The position numbers and the translations under genes are program-made. From Opitutus sp. (GTDB taxonomy: Bacteria > Verrucomicrobiota > Verrucomicrobiia > Opitutales > Opitutaceae), in assembly GCA_024998815.1 (NCBI GenBank), contig JACEUQ010000001.1:124001-188000 (forward strand): 64,000 nucleotides of DNA. The letters run 5' to 3'. Numbering within the stretch: position 1 is the first letter of the stretch; the number at the start of each line of letters is the position of its first letter. This document shows, one piece after another, positions 7,487-16,170 of this stretch. The notes below the pieces were generated by a model. It was not told the origin of the DNA. It saw only the letters and a list, made by a program, of their open reading frames with translations, and did not search any database.

Positions 7487-9967
7487 TTAATCGCGCAGCA
7501 GCGATTTGAGGTCGGTGAGGGTGAGCTTGGCGTTGTTCAGGTCGCTGGCCTCAAACACGTCGGCGAGCAGGGCGCGTTTGGTTGCCTGCATGTGCAGGAC
7601 CTTCTCCTCGACCGTACCCGTGCAGATGAGTTTGTAACTGGTCACCACGCGTTTTTGGCCGATGCGGTGGGCGCGGTCGGTGGCTTGCGCCTCGACGGCC
7701 GGATTCCACCACGGGTCGAAATGCACCACGGTGTCGGCGCCGGTGAGGTTGAGGCCGGTGCCGCCTGCCTTGAGTGAGATCAGGAAAACGGGGATGTCGG
7801 CTGAGTTGTTGTAGCGATCCACTTCGGCCTGCCGCTGCTTTTGCGGGGTGCTGCCATCGAGGTAACAGTAGGACAAGCCCTGTTCCTCGAGTTCGGCGCG
7901 CAAGAGTCCGAGCAGCGAGGTGAATTGGGAAAACACCAGCAGGCGGTGCCCGTCGTCGACTGCCTCGGCAAGGAGTTCGCGGAAGGTTTCCAGTTTGCTG
8001 GAGTGGTCGGCGGAGGTGGCCGGTGCAACGAGACGCGGGTCGCAGCAGATCTGGCGCAGGCGCAGAAGCTGGGTGAGGGTGGCCAGGCGTAGGGAATTTT
8101 CGGATGCGCCGTCGGCGGCAAGGGCGTCGAGCTCCTGCTCAGACTTTTGCTGCCACTCGGTGTAAAGGCGGGACTGGACCGGCGACGGCTCGCAGTAAAG
8201 GACCTGCTCGATCTTGTCGGGCAACTCGGGGGCGACGGCCTTTTTGGTGCGGCGCAGAAGGTAGGGCGAGGTTTTCGCCCGCAGGCGTTCATCGAACCAC
8301 TGGCGCTCGTCGCTGCGGGTGCCGGCGGGGATTTTTTCGAGGTACCCGGGCATGAGCAGGTCGAAGAGCGCGCGCAGGTCGTCGAGGGCGTTTTCCACCG
8401 GTGTGCCGGTGAGCAGGAAGCGGCTGCGCGCGTTGAGGCTGCGCAGCGCCTGGGCGTTCTGAGTGCGGCGGTTTTTGATGTGCTGGGCCTCGTCGGCGAT
8501 CAGGCAAGCAAGCGGGATGTCGGCAAACAACTCGCGGTCGCGGGCGAGCGTGCCGTAGGAGGTGATCAACAGGTCGTGAGGGGTTGCGGACTCCGGCGTG
8601 GTTAAACGCGTGGTGCCGTGGTGGACAAAGACGCTTAAATGCGGAGCAAAGCGGGCGGTCTCACGGCGCCAGTTTTCCACCAACGAGGCGGGGCAAACCA
8701 CCAGCGACGGCAGTCCATTGGGCGAGGAGTGGCCGGGGCGGCCCGATGAAACTTGAAGTGAGGTAGTCGTTGGCGTTGCGCCGGCACCGCGTAGGGCAGC
8801 CAAAAGGGAGATGGCTTGCAGGGTTTTGCCCAGGCCCATCTCGTCGGCCAAAATGCCGCCGAGCCCGTGGCGATGAAGGTGCCAGAGCCAGGCCACGCCA
8901 ATCTGTTGGTAGGGGCGCAACAGGGCGTTGAGTTCGTCGGGCAGCGGCGCGGGCGTGAGCGTGGAGAGGTTGCGCAGGGCCTCGCTGCGGGCCTTCCAGC
9001 CGGCGGGTGGCTGGTAGTGGGGCACGAGTTCGTCGATCAACCCCTGCACTTCGGCGACCCGTGCGGCGGGGACGCGCCAGGTGCGGCGGGCGGCAGCCGG
9101 GGCGTTGGCGCTGCCGGCGAGCGCGCGTTGGGCGGTGGTGAGGCGGGCGATTTTCTCCGGCGGCAGCAGATAAACTTTACCCGCTTCTTCCACATAGCCG
9201 CGATTGGTGGCTAGGGCCGTGCGCAGTGCGTCGTCGCTGATCTTGCCGGCCTGCAAGCCGAGTGTGAGGGTGAAATCACCGGCGGTTTCGGTGATGTCGC
9301 ACTGCACGTCGATCTCGGCTAATTTGGCCGTGTTGGCTTCGAAGTTTTCGGTGAACTCCGCGTGATAGGTGTCACGTAACGCGACGAGGTGAGTCGCGAG
9401 GAAATTGAGGGTTTTGTGGCGGTCTCGCAGCCACCAGGTGCGCGTCGTGGCGTCGAGGGAGAACCCGTGGGTTTTGACCAAATCAAGGGCAGTGGCGTAT
9501 CCGCTTTGCTCCCGTGAGGGCAGGGTGATGGCCAAAAAATGCTCACTGCCGTCGACCGTTAACAGCGTGACGGGGGCGGGGGCTTTACTCGCCGCTGCCA
9601 ATGATGAGGCGCGCACGGCGAGGGGAGGGCGGACGGGGAGATCGGGTTTGGCAACGGGGGCTTCTTCCAAAAGCTCGCTCACGCCGCGCAGGCGCGGACC
9701 GATCCACAGGATGGAAACCGTGGGGGTGGCAACTAAGCTAAAGGCGGGTTGGCCCCTGAGTGCGGCGATCAGTTCGCGCAACTGGGCACGGGTGAGTTGC
9801 ACGAAGGGCGGGGGAGTGGCGACGCCGCCGCACAGGCGTTTGAGAATCGCCAGAGCGGGGAATTCCGCGCGGTTGGGCGCGGCGGAGGCGACGATTTCGA
9901 TTTTAACCGCGATGGCGTCGCGGGGGGCGGCAGCGGCGAGATTGGGCGGTAACAGGAGGCGCAGCAT
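7487..9967 (-). CDS. SNF2-family DEAD/DEAH-box helicase (HepA/RapA-like)
   Basis: An 826-residue ATP-driven DNA translocase. About 340 N-terminal residues match no motif I recognise. The SNF2 core follows: Walker A GGILADEMGLGKTLQAISLL, LLITSYGTLARDRELF, the DEAQ box CLIADEAQHIKNRRTQNAQ, RFLLTGTPVENALDDLRALF, then the second lobe with LLVFSQFTSLLGLLRAEL, YLDGSTPQKQRQ and the motif V/VI region LKAGGTGLNLTGADTVVHFD to ATDRAHRIGQKRVV. The ATG at 9967 is preferred; an in-frame GTG at 9994 would add nine residues. Homologues of this type often pair with a SWIM zinc-finger protein, but none is adjacent. Its cellular role cannot be read from context. Confidence 0.9.
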   Translation of the reverse strand: MLRLLLPPNLAAAAPRDAIAVKIEIVASAAPNRAEFPALAILKRLCGGVATPPPFVQLTRAQLRELIAALRGQPAFSLVATPTVSILWIGPRLRGVSELLEEAPVAKPDLPVRPPLAVRASSLAAASKAPAPVTLLTVDGSEHFLAITLPSREQSGYATALDLVKTHGFSLDATTRTWWLRDRHKTLNFLATHLVALRDTYHAEFTENFEANTAKLAEIDVQCDITETAGDFTLTLGLQAGKISDDALRTALATNRGYVEEAGKVYLLPPEKIARLTTAQRALAGSANAPAAARRTWRVPAARVAEVQGLIDELVPHYQPPAGWKARSEALRNLSTLTPAPLPDELNALLRPYQQIGVAWLWHLHRHGLGGILADEMGLGKTLQAISLLAALRGAGATPTTTSLQVSSGRPGHSSPNGLPSLVVCPASLVENWRRETARFAPHLSVFVHHGTTRLTTPESATPHDLLITSYGTLARDRELFADIPLACLIADEAQHIKNRRTQNAQALRSLNARSRFLLTGTPVENALDDLRALFDLLMPGYLEKIPAGTRSDERQWFDERLRAKTSPYLLRRTKKAVAPELPDKIEQVLYCEPSPVQSRLYTEWQQKSEQELDALAADGASENSLRLATLTQLLRLRQICCDPRLVAPATSADHSSKLETFRELLAEAVDDGHRLLVFSQFTSLLGLLRAELEEQGLSYCYLDGSTPQKQRQAEVDRYNNSADIPVFLISLKAGGTGLNLTGADTVVHFDPWWNPAVEAQATDRAHRIGQKRVVTSYKLICTGTVEEKVLHMQATKRALLADVFEASDLNNAKLTLTDLKSLLRD

Positions 9968-9994
9968 GTCGTGGGGGGCGGTGAACCTGCCCAC

Positions 9995-10375
9995 TCCCTA
10001 TCGGCGGCGGAAGTAAAAACGCCGGTTCGGCACGAAATGTTACCCGACTGCAAAAAAGAACTGGGGTTGTGGTCGCATGGCTTCCCTCGACGGGTCGTGC
10101 TTTCTGAAAAAGGATGCTCTTCGCGAAGGGAAGACGCACGGGTCCAATACGTAAGCAGCCCCGCTTGTTATCTGTTTATGTTCGTCGCTACATCAAAAGC
10201 CAACGCTACGAAGGGGTTTGAAATCGGGTAAACGACCGGATGCGCGCCGCGATTTTACATTTCATCAGCTAAAACGGGCTCGACATCATGCCTGAAAAAA
10301 TAATTTTCGTGTCGGCTGTTCAGTTTACTACGGTAAACAGGGGGCTACTTTCTCTGTATATTTACTAATTAATCT
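9995..10375. other. Intergenic region between divergent genes
   Basis: This 381-base gap separates the SNF2 helicase (minus) and the FecR-domain gene (plus), so it should hold both promoters. It becomes AT-rich over the last 100 bases and carries a 16-base palindrome at 10323-10338. I see no further gene, RNA or repeat. Confidence 0.5.
10323..10338. promoter_or_regulatory. Palindromic operator-like site upstream of the FecR gene
   Basis: GTTTACTACGGTAAAC is an inverted repeat of GTTTAC around a 4-base spacer, 38 bases before the ATG. An AT-rich stretch (TGTATATTTACTAATTAAT) separates it from the start codon. Position and symmetry suit a dimeric regulator site. No regulator is encoded nearby, so this is inference. 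Confidence 0.35.
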
Positions 10376-11221
10376 ATGAAATCCATACGTCTTACGTTGT
10401 CCATTATCGCCGCTGCCGTGGGTGCCCTTGTGGCCTCCGCCCAGCAGGCTCCCGTCGAAGCAGTCATTTCTTCGTTTGTCGGCACAGTGACGGTCACTGC
10501 TCCTGGCGCAACCGCTGGCGTCCCCGCTGTGGTCGGCCAAAAACTGCCCGAAGGTTCCACTGTCACCACCGGTGAAGGTGCCAACGTTTTGATTCAGTCC
10601 CACGAAGGCATCACCACCGGTTTGAGCGCGAGCGCAACCGCTGTCGTCGGTACGCACAGCGTCAACGCTGAGGGCGTCCGCACCGCAGTGATCGACCTGA
10701 AGACGGGCACCACCGTCTCGGTTCTCGATCCGAGCAAGCGTAAGATTAATAACTACGGCGTTCGCACCCCTAAGGGTGTCGCTGCCGCCCGTGGCACGAC
10801 CTATTCGACCAACGTTAAGGTCAACGGCCAGAACGTTGAGGTTACGGTCAACACCCTGACGGGCAAAGTGAGCTTCTCTATCGCAGGCGGTGCAAACATC
10901 GAGGTGGCCCCCGGATTCACCGCTACTTCCAATGGCACTAGCGCCATCATCACGAATGCCACTCAAAAAGAAGCGCTCTTGTTGGCCATCCAGATCGTTG
11001 CGATCATCTCCGAGACCAACCCGGCCGCTGCTGAAACCCTTAACGCCGTTGTTGATCAGTCCAAAAAAGCCGGCCTCACCGATGACGAAGTCAACGCAGC
11101 CAAGGATGTCAGCAAATTGGACATCAAGGTGGCAAAGGCCTCGCCCGATGAGCCCAAGAAGATCATTGTCGAGACACCGAAAAACACCCTCGACATCACG
11201 ATTGTCAGCCCGTCCCTCTAA
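10376..11221 (+). CDS. Secreted FecR-domain protein
   Basis: A 281-residue exported protein. Residues 1-22 form a Sec signal peptide ending at ASA-QQ. The body carries a FecR-type domain: an early SSFVGTVTVTAP strand, GQKLPEGSTVTTGEGANVLI, and later GVRTPKGVAAARGTTYSTNV and NTLTGKVSFSIAGG. The C-terminal third (QIVAIISETNPAAAETLNAV) is predicted helical. Classic FecR proteins are membrane anti-sigma regulators; this one has no transmembrane anchor beyond the signal peptide and no neighbouring ECF sigma factor or TonB receptor. It therefore more likely has a structural or cell-envelope role. A strong terminator follows, so it is monocistronic. Confidence 0.8.
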   Translation: MKSIRLTLSIIAAAVGALVASAQQAPVEAVISSFVGTVTVTAPGATAGVPAVVGQKLPEGSTVTTGEGANVLIQSHEGITTGLSASATAVVGTHSVNAEGVRTAVIDLKTGTTVSVLDPSKRKINNYGVRTPKGVAAARGTTYSTNVKVNGQNVEVTVNTLTGKVSFSIAGGANIEVAPGFTATSNGTSAIITNATQKEALLLAIQIVAIISETNPAAAETLNAVVDQSKKAGLTDDEVNAAKDVSKLDIKVAKASPDEPKKIIVETPKNTLDITIVSPSL

Positions 11222-11243
11222 TTTCGGACGAGGTTAACTCCTA

Positions 11244-11277
11244 AAAACCGGCACCGTCGTGGTGCCGGTTTTTTTGT
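11244..11277 (+). terminator. Intrinsic terminator after the FecR gene
   Basis: The perfect stem AACCGGCACC/GGTGCCGGTT around GTCGT is followed by seven T residues and then GTG. It lies 22 bases after the FecR-domain gene stop codon. Confidence 0.9.
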
Positions 11278-11391
11278 GCCTGATTCCATCAATCTCATGC
11301 AAACGCAGACAGCAGTTGTGAGATCGGGGTGCCAGCTACTACCGGAGTGCTTGGATATTGATCAAAGCTGACTGGCACCTCGATCCACGAC

Positions 11392-11883
11392 TTACAACCC
11401 GCCATGGCCGGAGTGCGCCTCCAGCGTAATGGGGGTGTTTAGTTGGTGAACCTGCACCACCAAGGCATTTAGCCCCGGCGGCTGTCCCCAATCGAACTTT
11501 TCGCGAACGGTGGCTTCCGTCCAATCATGAAATGGGTCCAGCGCGGCGACGGCCGACCAGTCGGACACGAATCGGTGATGCGTCACCTCGGCGAAAGCGG
11601 TGAGCGTAACCTGCGTATCGAGTGGTTCGCTTGGCTCGGAATTCAGCCGCTGGGCTAGAGCTGGTTTGGTCTTTTCGCGTTGGGCGTGAAACTGTGTCGG
11701 AAAAAGCCAAAAGCGGTCTGCGCGTTCCGGGTCAAAGCCGCCGCGCCCCTCCGCAATACCGCCCTTGCGCAACAGCAGCGATTGTTCGCCAGCCGCCAGT
11801 GCGTCGACGATCACCTGCCATTCTTTAAAGGCGGGATACAGGTAACCGGTTGTAGTCGAAAGCGTGGTGTCGGAGGTCGGCAT
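11392..11883 (-). CDS. DUF1802 family protein, probably frameshifted at the 3' end
   Basis: A 163-residue cytoplasmic protein with the family hallmarks AFKEWQVIVDALAAGEQSLL, LRKGGIAEGRGGF and WLFPTQFHAQREK. The function of DUF1802 is unknown. The reading frame ends at ...EAHSGHGGL. If one base is removed just upstream of that stop, the next frame reads MAGCKSWIEVPVSFDQ and continues to a stop at 11295. That resembles the AGCKSW ending I recall for this family. The gene therefore looks like a recent single-base insertion, or a sequencing error, that removes the last ~36 residues. Confidence 0.75.
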   Translation of the reverse strand: MPTSDTTLSTTTGYLYPAFKEWQVIVDALAAGEQSLLLRKGGIAEGRGGFDPERADRFWLFPTQFHAQREKTKPALAQRLNSEPSEPLDTQVTLTAFAEVTHHRFVSDWSAVAALDPFHDWTEATVREKFDWGQPPGLNALVVQVHQLNTPITLEAHSGHGGL

Positions 11884-11948
11884 TTGGGCAAAGAAAAACC
11901 GCAGTGGTTAAACTGCGGTTTTAAATTTTTGTCAGAAGCGAAGATTGC

Positions 11949-12062
11949 TTACTTCTTGGCCTTGGCGGCGGGCTTCTTGGCAGCGGCGGCGGCCTCCTTC
12001 TTGCGTTTGTGGTAGGCAATGCGGCGCTTCTTCTTGATGTGTTTGTTGGATTGTTGGCCCAT
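11949..12062 (-). CDS. 37-residue Lys/Ala-rich basic protein
   Basis: The minus-strand frame from the ATG at 12062 encodes MGQQSNKHIKKKRRIAYHKR followed by KKEAAAAAKKPAAKAKK. The charge is extremely positive, with an N-terminal nucleic-acid-binding-like half and an alanine/lysine tail like those of histone H1 or small ribosomal proteins. I do not recognise a named family. A regular start, a defined stop and position between two genes suggest it is real. It may bind RNA or DNA; that is inference. Confidence 0.65.
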   Translation of the reverse strand: MGQQSNKHIKKKRRIAYHKRKKEAAAAAKKPAAKAKK

Positions 12063-12252
12063 AGATTTTTTAGGTGAGTTGCAGACCTTGCCGGATGCAG
12101 GCAGCCGGAGTCAAGCGCAGGGTCGTAACTAACTCCGGGTATCTTTCAGGACCTTGAGGGGCGGTCGGCGCGCCCGGGCACGGAAAGACTGCGAGTTCGG
12201 CAATGTTGGGGGTTGAACGTTGGGGCCTACTCGCTTTGCTCGGCCGTTCGCC

Positions 12253-13797
12253 ATGTCGCTCCTTCCTTTTTCCAGCCAGCTCATCGCCGATGTCGGCATC
12301 TCCCTCGGTGACGAGGGCAAAGGCCGCCTGATCCCCGAAGTCGTCCACGAGTTGCGCAACACCGCCGCTCAGGTCACCACCGTTCTCAAGGTCAATGGTG
12401 GCGCCAATTCCGGCCACACCGCCGCCGGCATTAAACTCAATTTGCTGCCCTCCGGCGTGGTCGAAAAGGAGCTCGCTCACCTCGCCATCGGCGCCGGCGT
12501 GGTCGCCGATCCGCGCAAGGCCTGGTGGGAAGCCATGCCGCTGGAGAAAAAGGGCTACAACGTCCTCGCCCGCCTCGTCATCGACGAGCGCACCATGGTC
12601 TCCGACCTGACCCATCGCCTGCTCGACCTCGCGTGGGAGGATTATCGCGTCAACGTCCTTCAGGAAGAGCCGCGCGGCTCCACCGGCCGCGGCATCACGC
12701 CCGCTTACCAGGATGAAGTGGGCCAATGGCAAATCACCTACGCCGACTTCCTCGGCAGCCGTGAGGCCTACGCCAAAAAACTCGCGCAACGCGCCGAGCG
12801 CGCCCTCGCCACAATCCAGCACGTGTGCCGCGTCAGCGCCGAGACCTTCGCCGGCTTTTTTGACAAACTCGGTGCCGCCGAATTACGCGCCAACGCCGAG
12901 GCGATCGAGCTGGGCGTGTTCACCCCTGCTGAGTTCGACTTCACCGCTTTTCGCGGCACTGGCCCCTTTGCGATCAACTTGGCCGCGCTGACCGAGACCT
13001 ACTGGCAGGCCGGCCAACGCCTCGCCAAAAACATCGGCGAAGTTCGCGAGTTGATCCTCAAGGAAATCCGCGCCGGTCACACCATCATCGGTGAATTCGG
13101 CCAGGCCTACTGGCTCGACAAGCGCCACGGCTTTTCGCCCAACGTGACCGCTTCGCACACCTTCACTCCCGAGTTTTTCGAGAGCGCTGGCATTCCGGTG
13201 CAGGCCATCCACACCTTCGGCGTCGCCAAGGCCTACGACACCAAGGTCGGTACCCACGTTTTCATTACGCAGATGGACGAGGCGCACCCGCTCTCCTTCC
13301 TGTTGAAAAAACTCGAATTCGGCACCTCCACCGGCCGCCAGCGCATGGTCGGCTGGTACGACGCGGTGGAAAAGGGCGACGCCCTGCGTTACGGCGGCTT
13401 CCAGGACGTGATGATCAACAAGCTCGACGCCCTGACCCACCAGGGGGCGTGGAACTCCGATTTGCTCATCTGCACGGCCTACGAGGATGCCGCCGGCAAG
13501 CGCTACCACCACGTCCCGCGCAACGACGCGGTGCGCAAAATCCTCAAGCCGGTTTATAGCAAACACCCCGGTTGGACCGAGGATGTCTCCCAGGTTCGCC
13601 ACTTCGCCGACCTGCCTAAAAACGCCCAGCGTTACGTGGCCGCGATGGTCAAGGCGCTGCTCGACGTGGCCTTCCATGGCGAGCCGCTGCCGGCCGCCGC
13701 CAAATTGCCCAACCTGCGCTACCTCGGCGTCGGCCCCGAGCCCTCCCAGATCATCAAAGACGTCCCGGCGACCTCCGAGCTCATCAAGCTGGTGTAA
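12253..13797 (+). CDS. purA: Adenylosuccinate synthetase, divergent
   Basis: Catalyses GTP-dependent joining of IMP and aspartate, the first committed step to AMP. The 514-residue product is about 80 residues longer than typical PurA. The start at 12253 gives [20 protein letters not shown]. The GTP/IMP loop is [11 protein letters not shown], where most family members have a QWGDEGKGK-type sequence. The catalytic Asp (D20) and the NSGHT His (H55) are kept. Later motifs [17 protein letters not shown] and [18 protein letters not shown] match the Arg loop and the base-binding segment. Retention of D20 argues against the phage PurZ-type enzyme. It is monocistronic, with a repeat-containing gap downstream. 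Confidence 0.88.
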   Translation: MSLLPFSSQLIADVGISLGDEGKGRLIPEVVHELRNTAAQVTTVLKVNGGANSGHTAAGIKLNLLPSGVVEKELAHLAIGAGVVADPRKAWWEAMPLEKKGYNVLARLVIDERTMVSDLTHRLLDLAWEDYRVNVLQEEPRGSTGRGITPAYQDEVGQWQITYADFLGSREAYAKKLAQRAERALATIQHVCRVSAETFAGFFDKLGAAELRANAEAIELGVFTPAEFDFTAFRGTGPFAINLAALTETYWQAGQRLAKNIGEVRELILKEIRAGHTIIGEFGQAYWLDKRHGFSPNVTASHTFTPEFFESAGIPVQAIHTFGVAKAYDTKVGTHVFITQMDEAHPLSFLLKKLEFGTSTGRQRMVGWYDAVEKGDALRYGGFQDVMINKLDALTHQGAWNSDLLICTAYEDAAGKRYHHVPRNDAVRKILKPVYSKHPGWTEDVSQVRHFADLPKNAQRYVAAMVKALLDVAFHGEPLPAAAKLPNLRYLGVGPEPSQIIKDVPATSELIKLV

Positions 13798-14154
13798 TCC
13801 TAATGCCTGTAAGGCATGGCCCGGATAAATCTAGGGATAAGCAAGTTGCGCTATAATATTGATATACGAACGAAGGAATCGAGTACACCGAACCGAAACG
13901 CCCCCGAGTCCCTGACGAAAGAGAACGAGTAAGAGAACGAGAACGATTCAATCCCCGTCCACCGATCGGCACGTCAGCGGCACCGCTGAATTCCGTATCG
14001 TTCTCGTTCTCTTAATCTTACTCGTTCTCGATCCGACGCCGATTGCTCGAGGTAGAGCATGCCTTAACGGCATTGGGCTTAATCCCCCGTAGCCGCGCGG
14101 GCCCCGGCTTGGGCCTTGTGATCGGGGAATCGGCGGCGTTTATGGAGCGCATTT
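13798..14154. other. 357-base gap holding a GAGAACGAG inverted repeat
   Basis: There is no gene here. The main content is the inverted repeat at 13919-14029 described separately. The remaining sequence shows no recognisable promoter, tRNA or coding signal. Confidence 0.5.
13919..14029. repeat. Inverted repeat built of GAGAACGAG units
   Basis: The left arm (13921-13947) reads GAGAACGAGTAAG then AGAACGAGAACGAT. The right arm (about 13997-14029) is its reverse complement except for a six-base addition (CTTAAT) in the middle. The arms are separated by about 50 bases. Each arm itself repeats GAGAACGA. Such a structure would form a long hairpin in RNA downstream of purA. It looks like one member of a dispersed repeat family. 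Confidence 0.75.
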
Positions 14155-14907
14155 ATGTGCGCTGCATTTTCACCGGAAGAAGACTCGTTGTTCGAAAAGA
14201 CCGGTGCCGCCGTGCTCAAACGGCTGCGCAAAACGCGCAACCCGGCCGACCTGCTCGCGGCCGTGGTCAGCGCGCACAAGGAGTTTGACCGCGCGTTTGC
14301 TACGGCTGCGCCCGAGGCCAAAGCGGTAGTCGCGTGCCGTGCGGGTTGCGACGCGTGTTGCCACGTGCCGGTGGGCGTTCAGGCCCACGAGGTGCTGATC
14401 GCCGCCGCCCACGTGCAAACGCATTTTTCGCCCACGCAGCTCGATGAACTGATCGCGCGCACCGCTGCACACCGCGCGGCGTTCGCCGGTCGGAACAACG
14501 TCGAGCGGACGGCGCTTAAACCCCCCTGCGCGCTGTTGGCGGAGGGGAGCTGCTCCATTTATGCTGCCCGGCCCGAGGCGTGCCGATCGCATCACAGTCA
14601 CAACGCCGAGTCCTGCCGCACCAATCTTCAGCACGGTAACGAAGCGCTCGACGTCTATATCCCTGGGGTGCGCGGGCGGATGTTTGCCGTCATGCTGGCG
14701 ATTGATCAGGCGGTGGTGGAGGCCGGCTTTGACGGCCAGGCTTATGATTTCGGTTCCGCACTGCATGAGGCGCTCACCAGCAGTCTGTGCGCGGTGCGCT
14801 GGGTTCAGCGCCAAAATGCGTTCCCCGACGCCTGCCGTGAGGCCGGAGATTCGGACGATGACGGGGACTCGGGTGTGATGCACCCGGAGGGGTATTTTCA
14901 GGATTAA
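14155..14907 (+). CDS. YkgJ-family cysteine cluster protein
   Basis: A 250-residue protein with the conserved cysteines of the YkgJ/Fe-S or zinc cluster family: CRAGCDACCHVPVGVQAHEV (about residues 62-81), then PPCALLAEGSCSIYAARPEA and CRSHHSHNAESC. Family members are thought to bind a metal or iron-sulfur cluster, but their substrates are mostly unknown. There is no signal peptide. The C-terminal tail is acidic (AGDSDDDGDSG). It stands alone between repeat elements, so context gives no functional clue. Confidence 0.82.
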   Translation: MCAAFSPEEDSLFEKTGAAVLKRLRKTRNPADLLAAVVSAHKEFDRAFATAAPEAKAVVACRAGCDACCHVPVGVQAHEVLIAAAHVQTHFSPTQLDELIARTAAHRAAFAGRNNVERTALKPPCALLAEGSCSIYAARPEACRSHHSHNAESCRTNLQHGNEALDVYIPGVRGRMFAVMLAIDQAVVEAGFDGQAYDFGSALHEALTSSLCAVRWVQRQNAFPDACREAGDSDDDGDSGVMHPEGYFQD

Positions 14908-15086
14908 CCCAAACGCCGAAGTTTTAACCACAGAATTCACCGATGCGCACAGATACCAGAATGTTGCTGAATTTTGAGACGGGATAAAAAAGGGGGATAA
15001 CGTCGGCTTCGTTTAGCTCCTAAGGGTTTGTATCCGTGCAATCTATGTAATCTGTGGTTGGCTTGAACTTCGGAATTCAGGATTAA
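14908..15086. repeat. Palindromic MITE-like repeat, copy B (reverse orientation, empty)
   Basis: The same repeat as at 3166-3346, inverted and without an intron. It is bounded by the direct repeat TTCAGGATTAA (14898-14908 and 15076-15086), which looks like a target duplication, although part of it overlaps the element's own ends. It shows the uninterrupted state of the site used by both introns. Confidence 0.8.
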
Positions 15087-15123
15087 TGGCTTCGTCTTCT
15101 GCTGAAGCAAATTCCCCTTGGGC

Positions 15124-16167
15124 TCAGGGGTGCGCTTCGGTTTTCGGCGCAGTTTTGCCTTGGGCCAATTGGGGCGTGACTGTTTCGCCCGATTGGCCGA
15201 CTTGAGCCAACGATCGGGCCAGACGGGTGCTGAACACACGCGCGCCGTCGGGGTTGAGGTGCATCGAGTCGGCGAAATTGCCCTCGTCTTCCACCCAGTC
15301 GCTGGCGTTGAGGTAGGTTGCCCCCGCCGCGCTCGCCAGTTCGCGCACGTGGGCCCGTAGCCGAGGCCAGATCGGCTTGGCGTAGAACGCGGCGCGGTGC
15401 TGCCGGGGCATGGGCATCTCCACGAACAGCACCCGGATCTGGTGCGCGTGGGCGAGTTGCACGATTTGGCTGATCGGCGCGGAAAACCCCGCCCGCTTGT
15501 CCGTGATCGCCGTGCAACGTTCGACAAACGAGGCGATTTCCGGCGCTCCCGGCGGCCCGAAATCGTCCACTCGGCCAAACCGGTTCGTTTTTTGTGGCGG
15601 TAATCCGATCGCGGAAAACTGCCGCCGCAGCCGTTCCACTTTTGTCCACAGCGAGGAGCGTTCGGCCAGCATCGGCACGTGCTGGGTGAAAACCAGCTCC
15701 CAGCGCTTCAACAGGGATCCGGGTGCGTAGAGCTCAGCGGCCAGCTCCGGGTCGTAGTACGAAAAGGCCCGATTACCCACGAGGTCCGACCATTCGCCAA
15801 GCGCGGGAGCATTGAGTTGATCGTCAAAGAAACCATAGACGAGCCACTGGGGCCGCAGGTCGTGCGCGAGTGCCCGGCGCCAGATGAGGAAATGCTCCAC
15901 GGGCGTGGTCGCTCCCAGCGCGAGATTGAGCGAGGGGGCCGCAGGTTGGTTCGCGGGCCAACCCGCCCGAAACGATGCCGGGTCACCGCCCGCCTCCATC
16001 AGTGAATTCCCCAAAAACACCACGGAGGTGTCCGCTGGTGGGTGCGAAACGGCGGCAAGCGCCTGCTGCCGTTGCGAACGCACGGCCAGATGCGCGATGA
16101 GGGCGTTGTAGCCGAGGAGCACGAGCAGCGCCACGCCGAGCGCAAGGAGGAGTCGCTTGGTTTTCAT
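15124..16167 (-). CDS. Membrane-anchored SGNH/DltD-like protein
   Basis: A 347-residue protein with one N-terminal membrane segment (LLLALGVALLVLLGYNALIA) and an extracytoplasmic SGNH-hydrolase-like domain. Block I is VVFLGNSLMEAG with Ser55. The catalytic Asp/His block is ADSMHLNPDGARVF (D300, H303). Proteins of this type (DltD, AlgX/AlgJ-like) act after an MBOAT protein to move acyl groups onto surface polymers. It is the last gene of a tight three-gene operon, starting 3 bases after the microprotein stop codon. The acylated polymer and the acyl donor are unknown. Confidence 0.85.
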   Translation of the reverse strand: MKTKRLLLALGVALLVLLGYNALIAHLAVRSQRQQALAAVSHPPADTSVVFLGNSLMEAGGDPASFRAGWPANQPAAPSLNLALGATTPVEHFLIWRRALAHDLRPQWLVYGFFDDQLNAPALGEWSDLVGNRAFSYYDPELAAELYAPGSLLKRWELVFTQHVPMLAERSSLWTKVERLRRQFSAIGLPPQKTNRFGRVDDFGPPGAPEIASFVERCTAITDKRAGFSAPISQIVQLAHAHQIRVLFVEMPMPRQHRAAFYAKPIWPRLRAHVRELASAAGATYLNASDWVEDEGNFADSMHLNPDGARVFSTRLARSLAQVGQSGETVTPQLAQGKTAPKTEAHP

Positions 16168-16170
16168 CGC

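Noticed and set aside
12883-13677. 264-codon minus-strand frame opposite purA
   Set aside because: Shadow of the purA coding strand; the PurA motifs lie on the plus strand.
12253-13797. Phage-type PurZ (2-aminoadenine pathway)
   Set aside because: The catalytic Asp of the GDEGKG loop (D20) is retained, and no other diaminopurine pathway gene is nearby.
13900-14040. CRISPR array
   Set aside because: The GAGAACGAG units form two inverted arms rather than evenly spaced direct repeats with unique spacers, and there is no cas gene.
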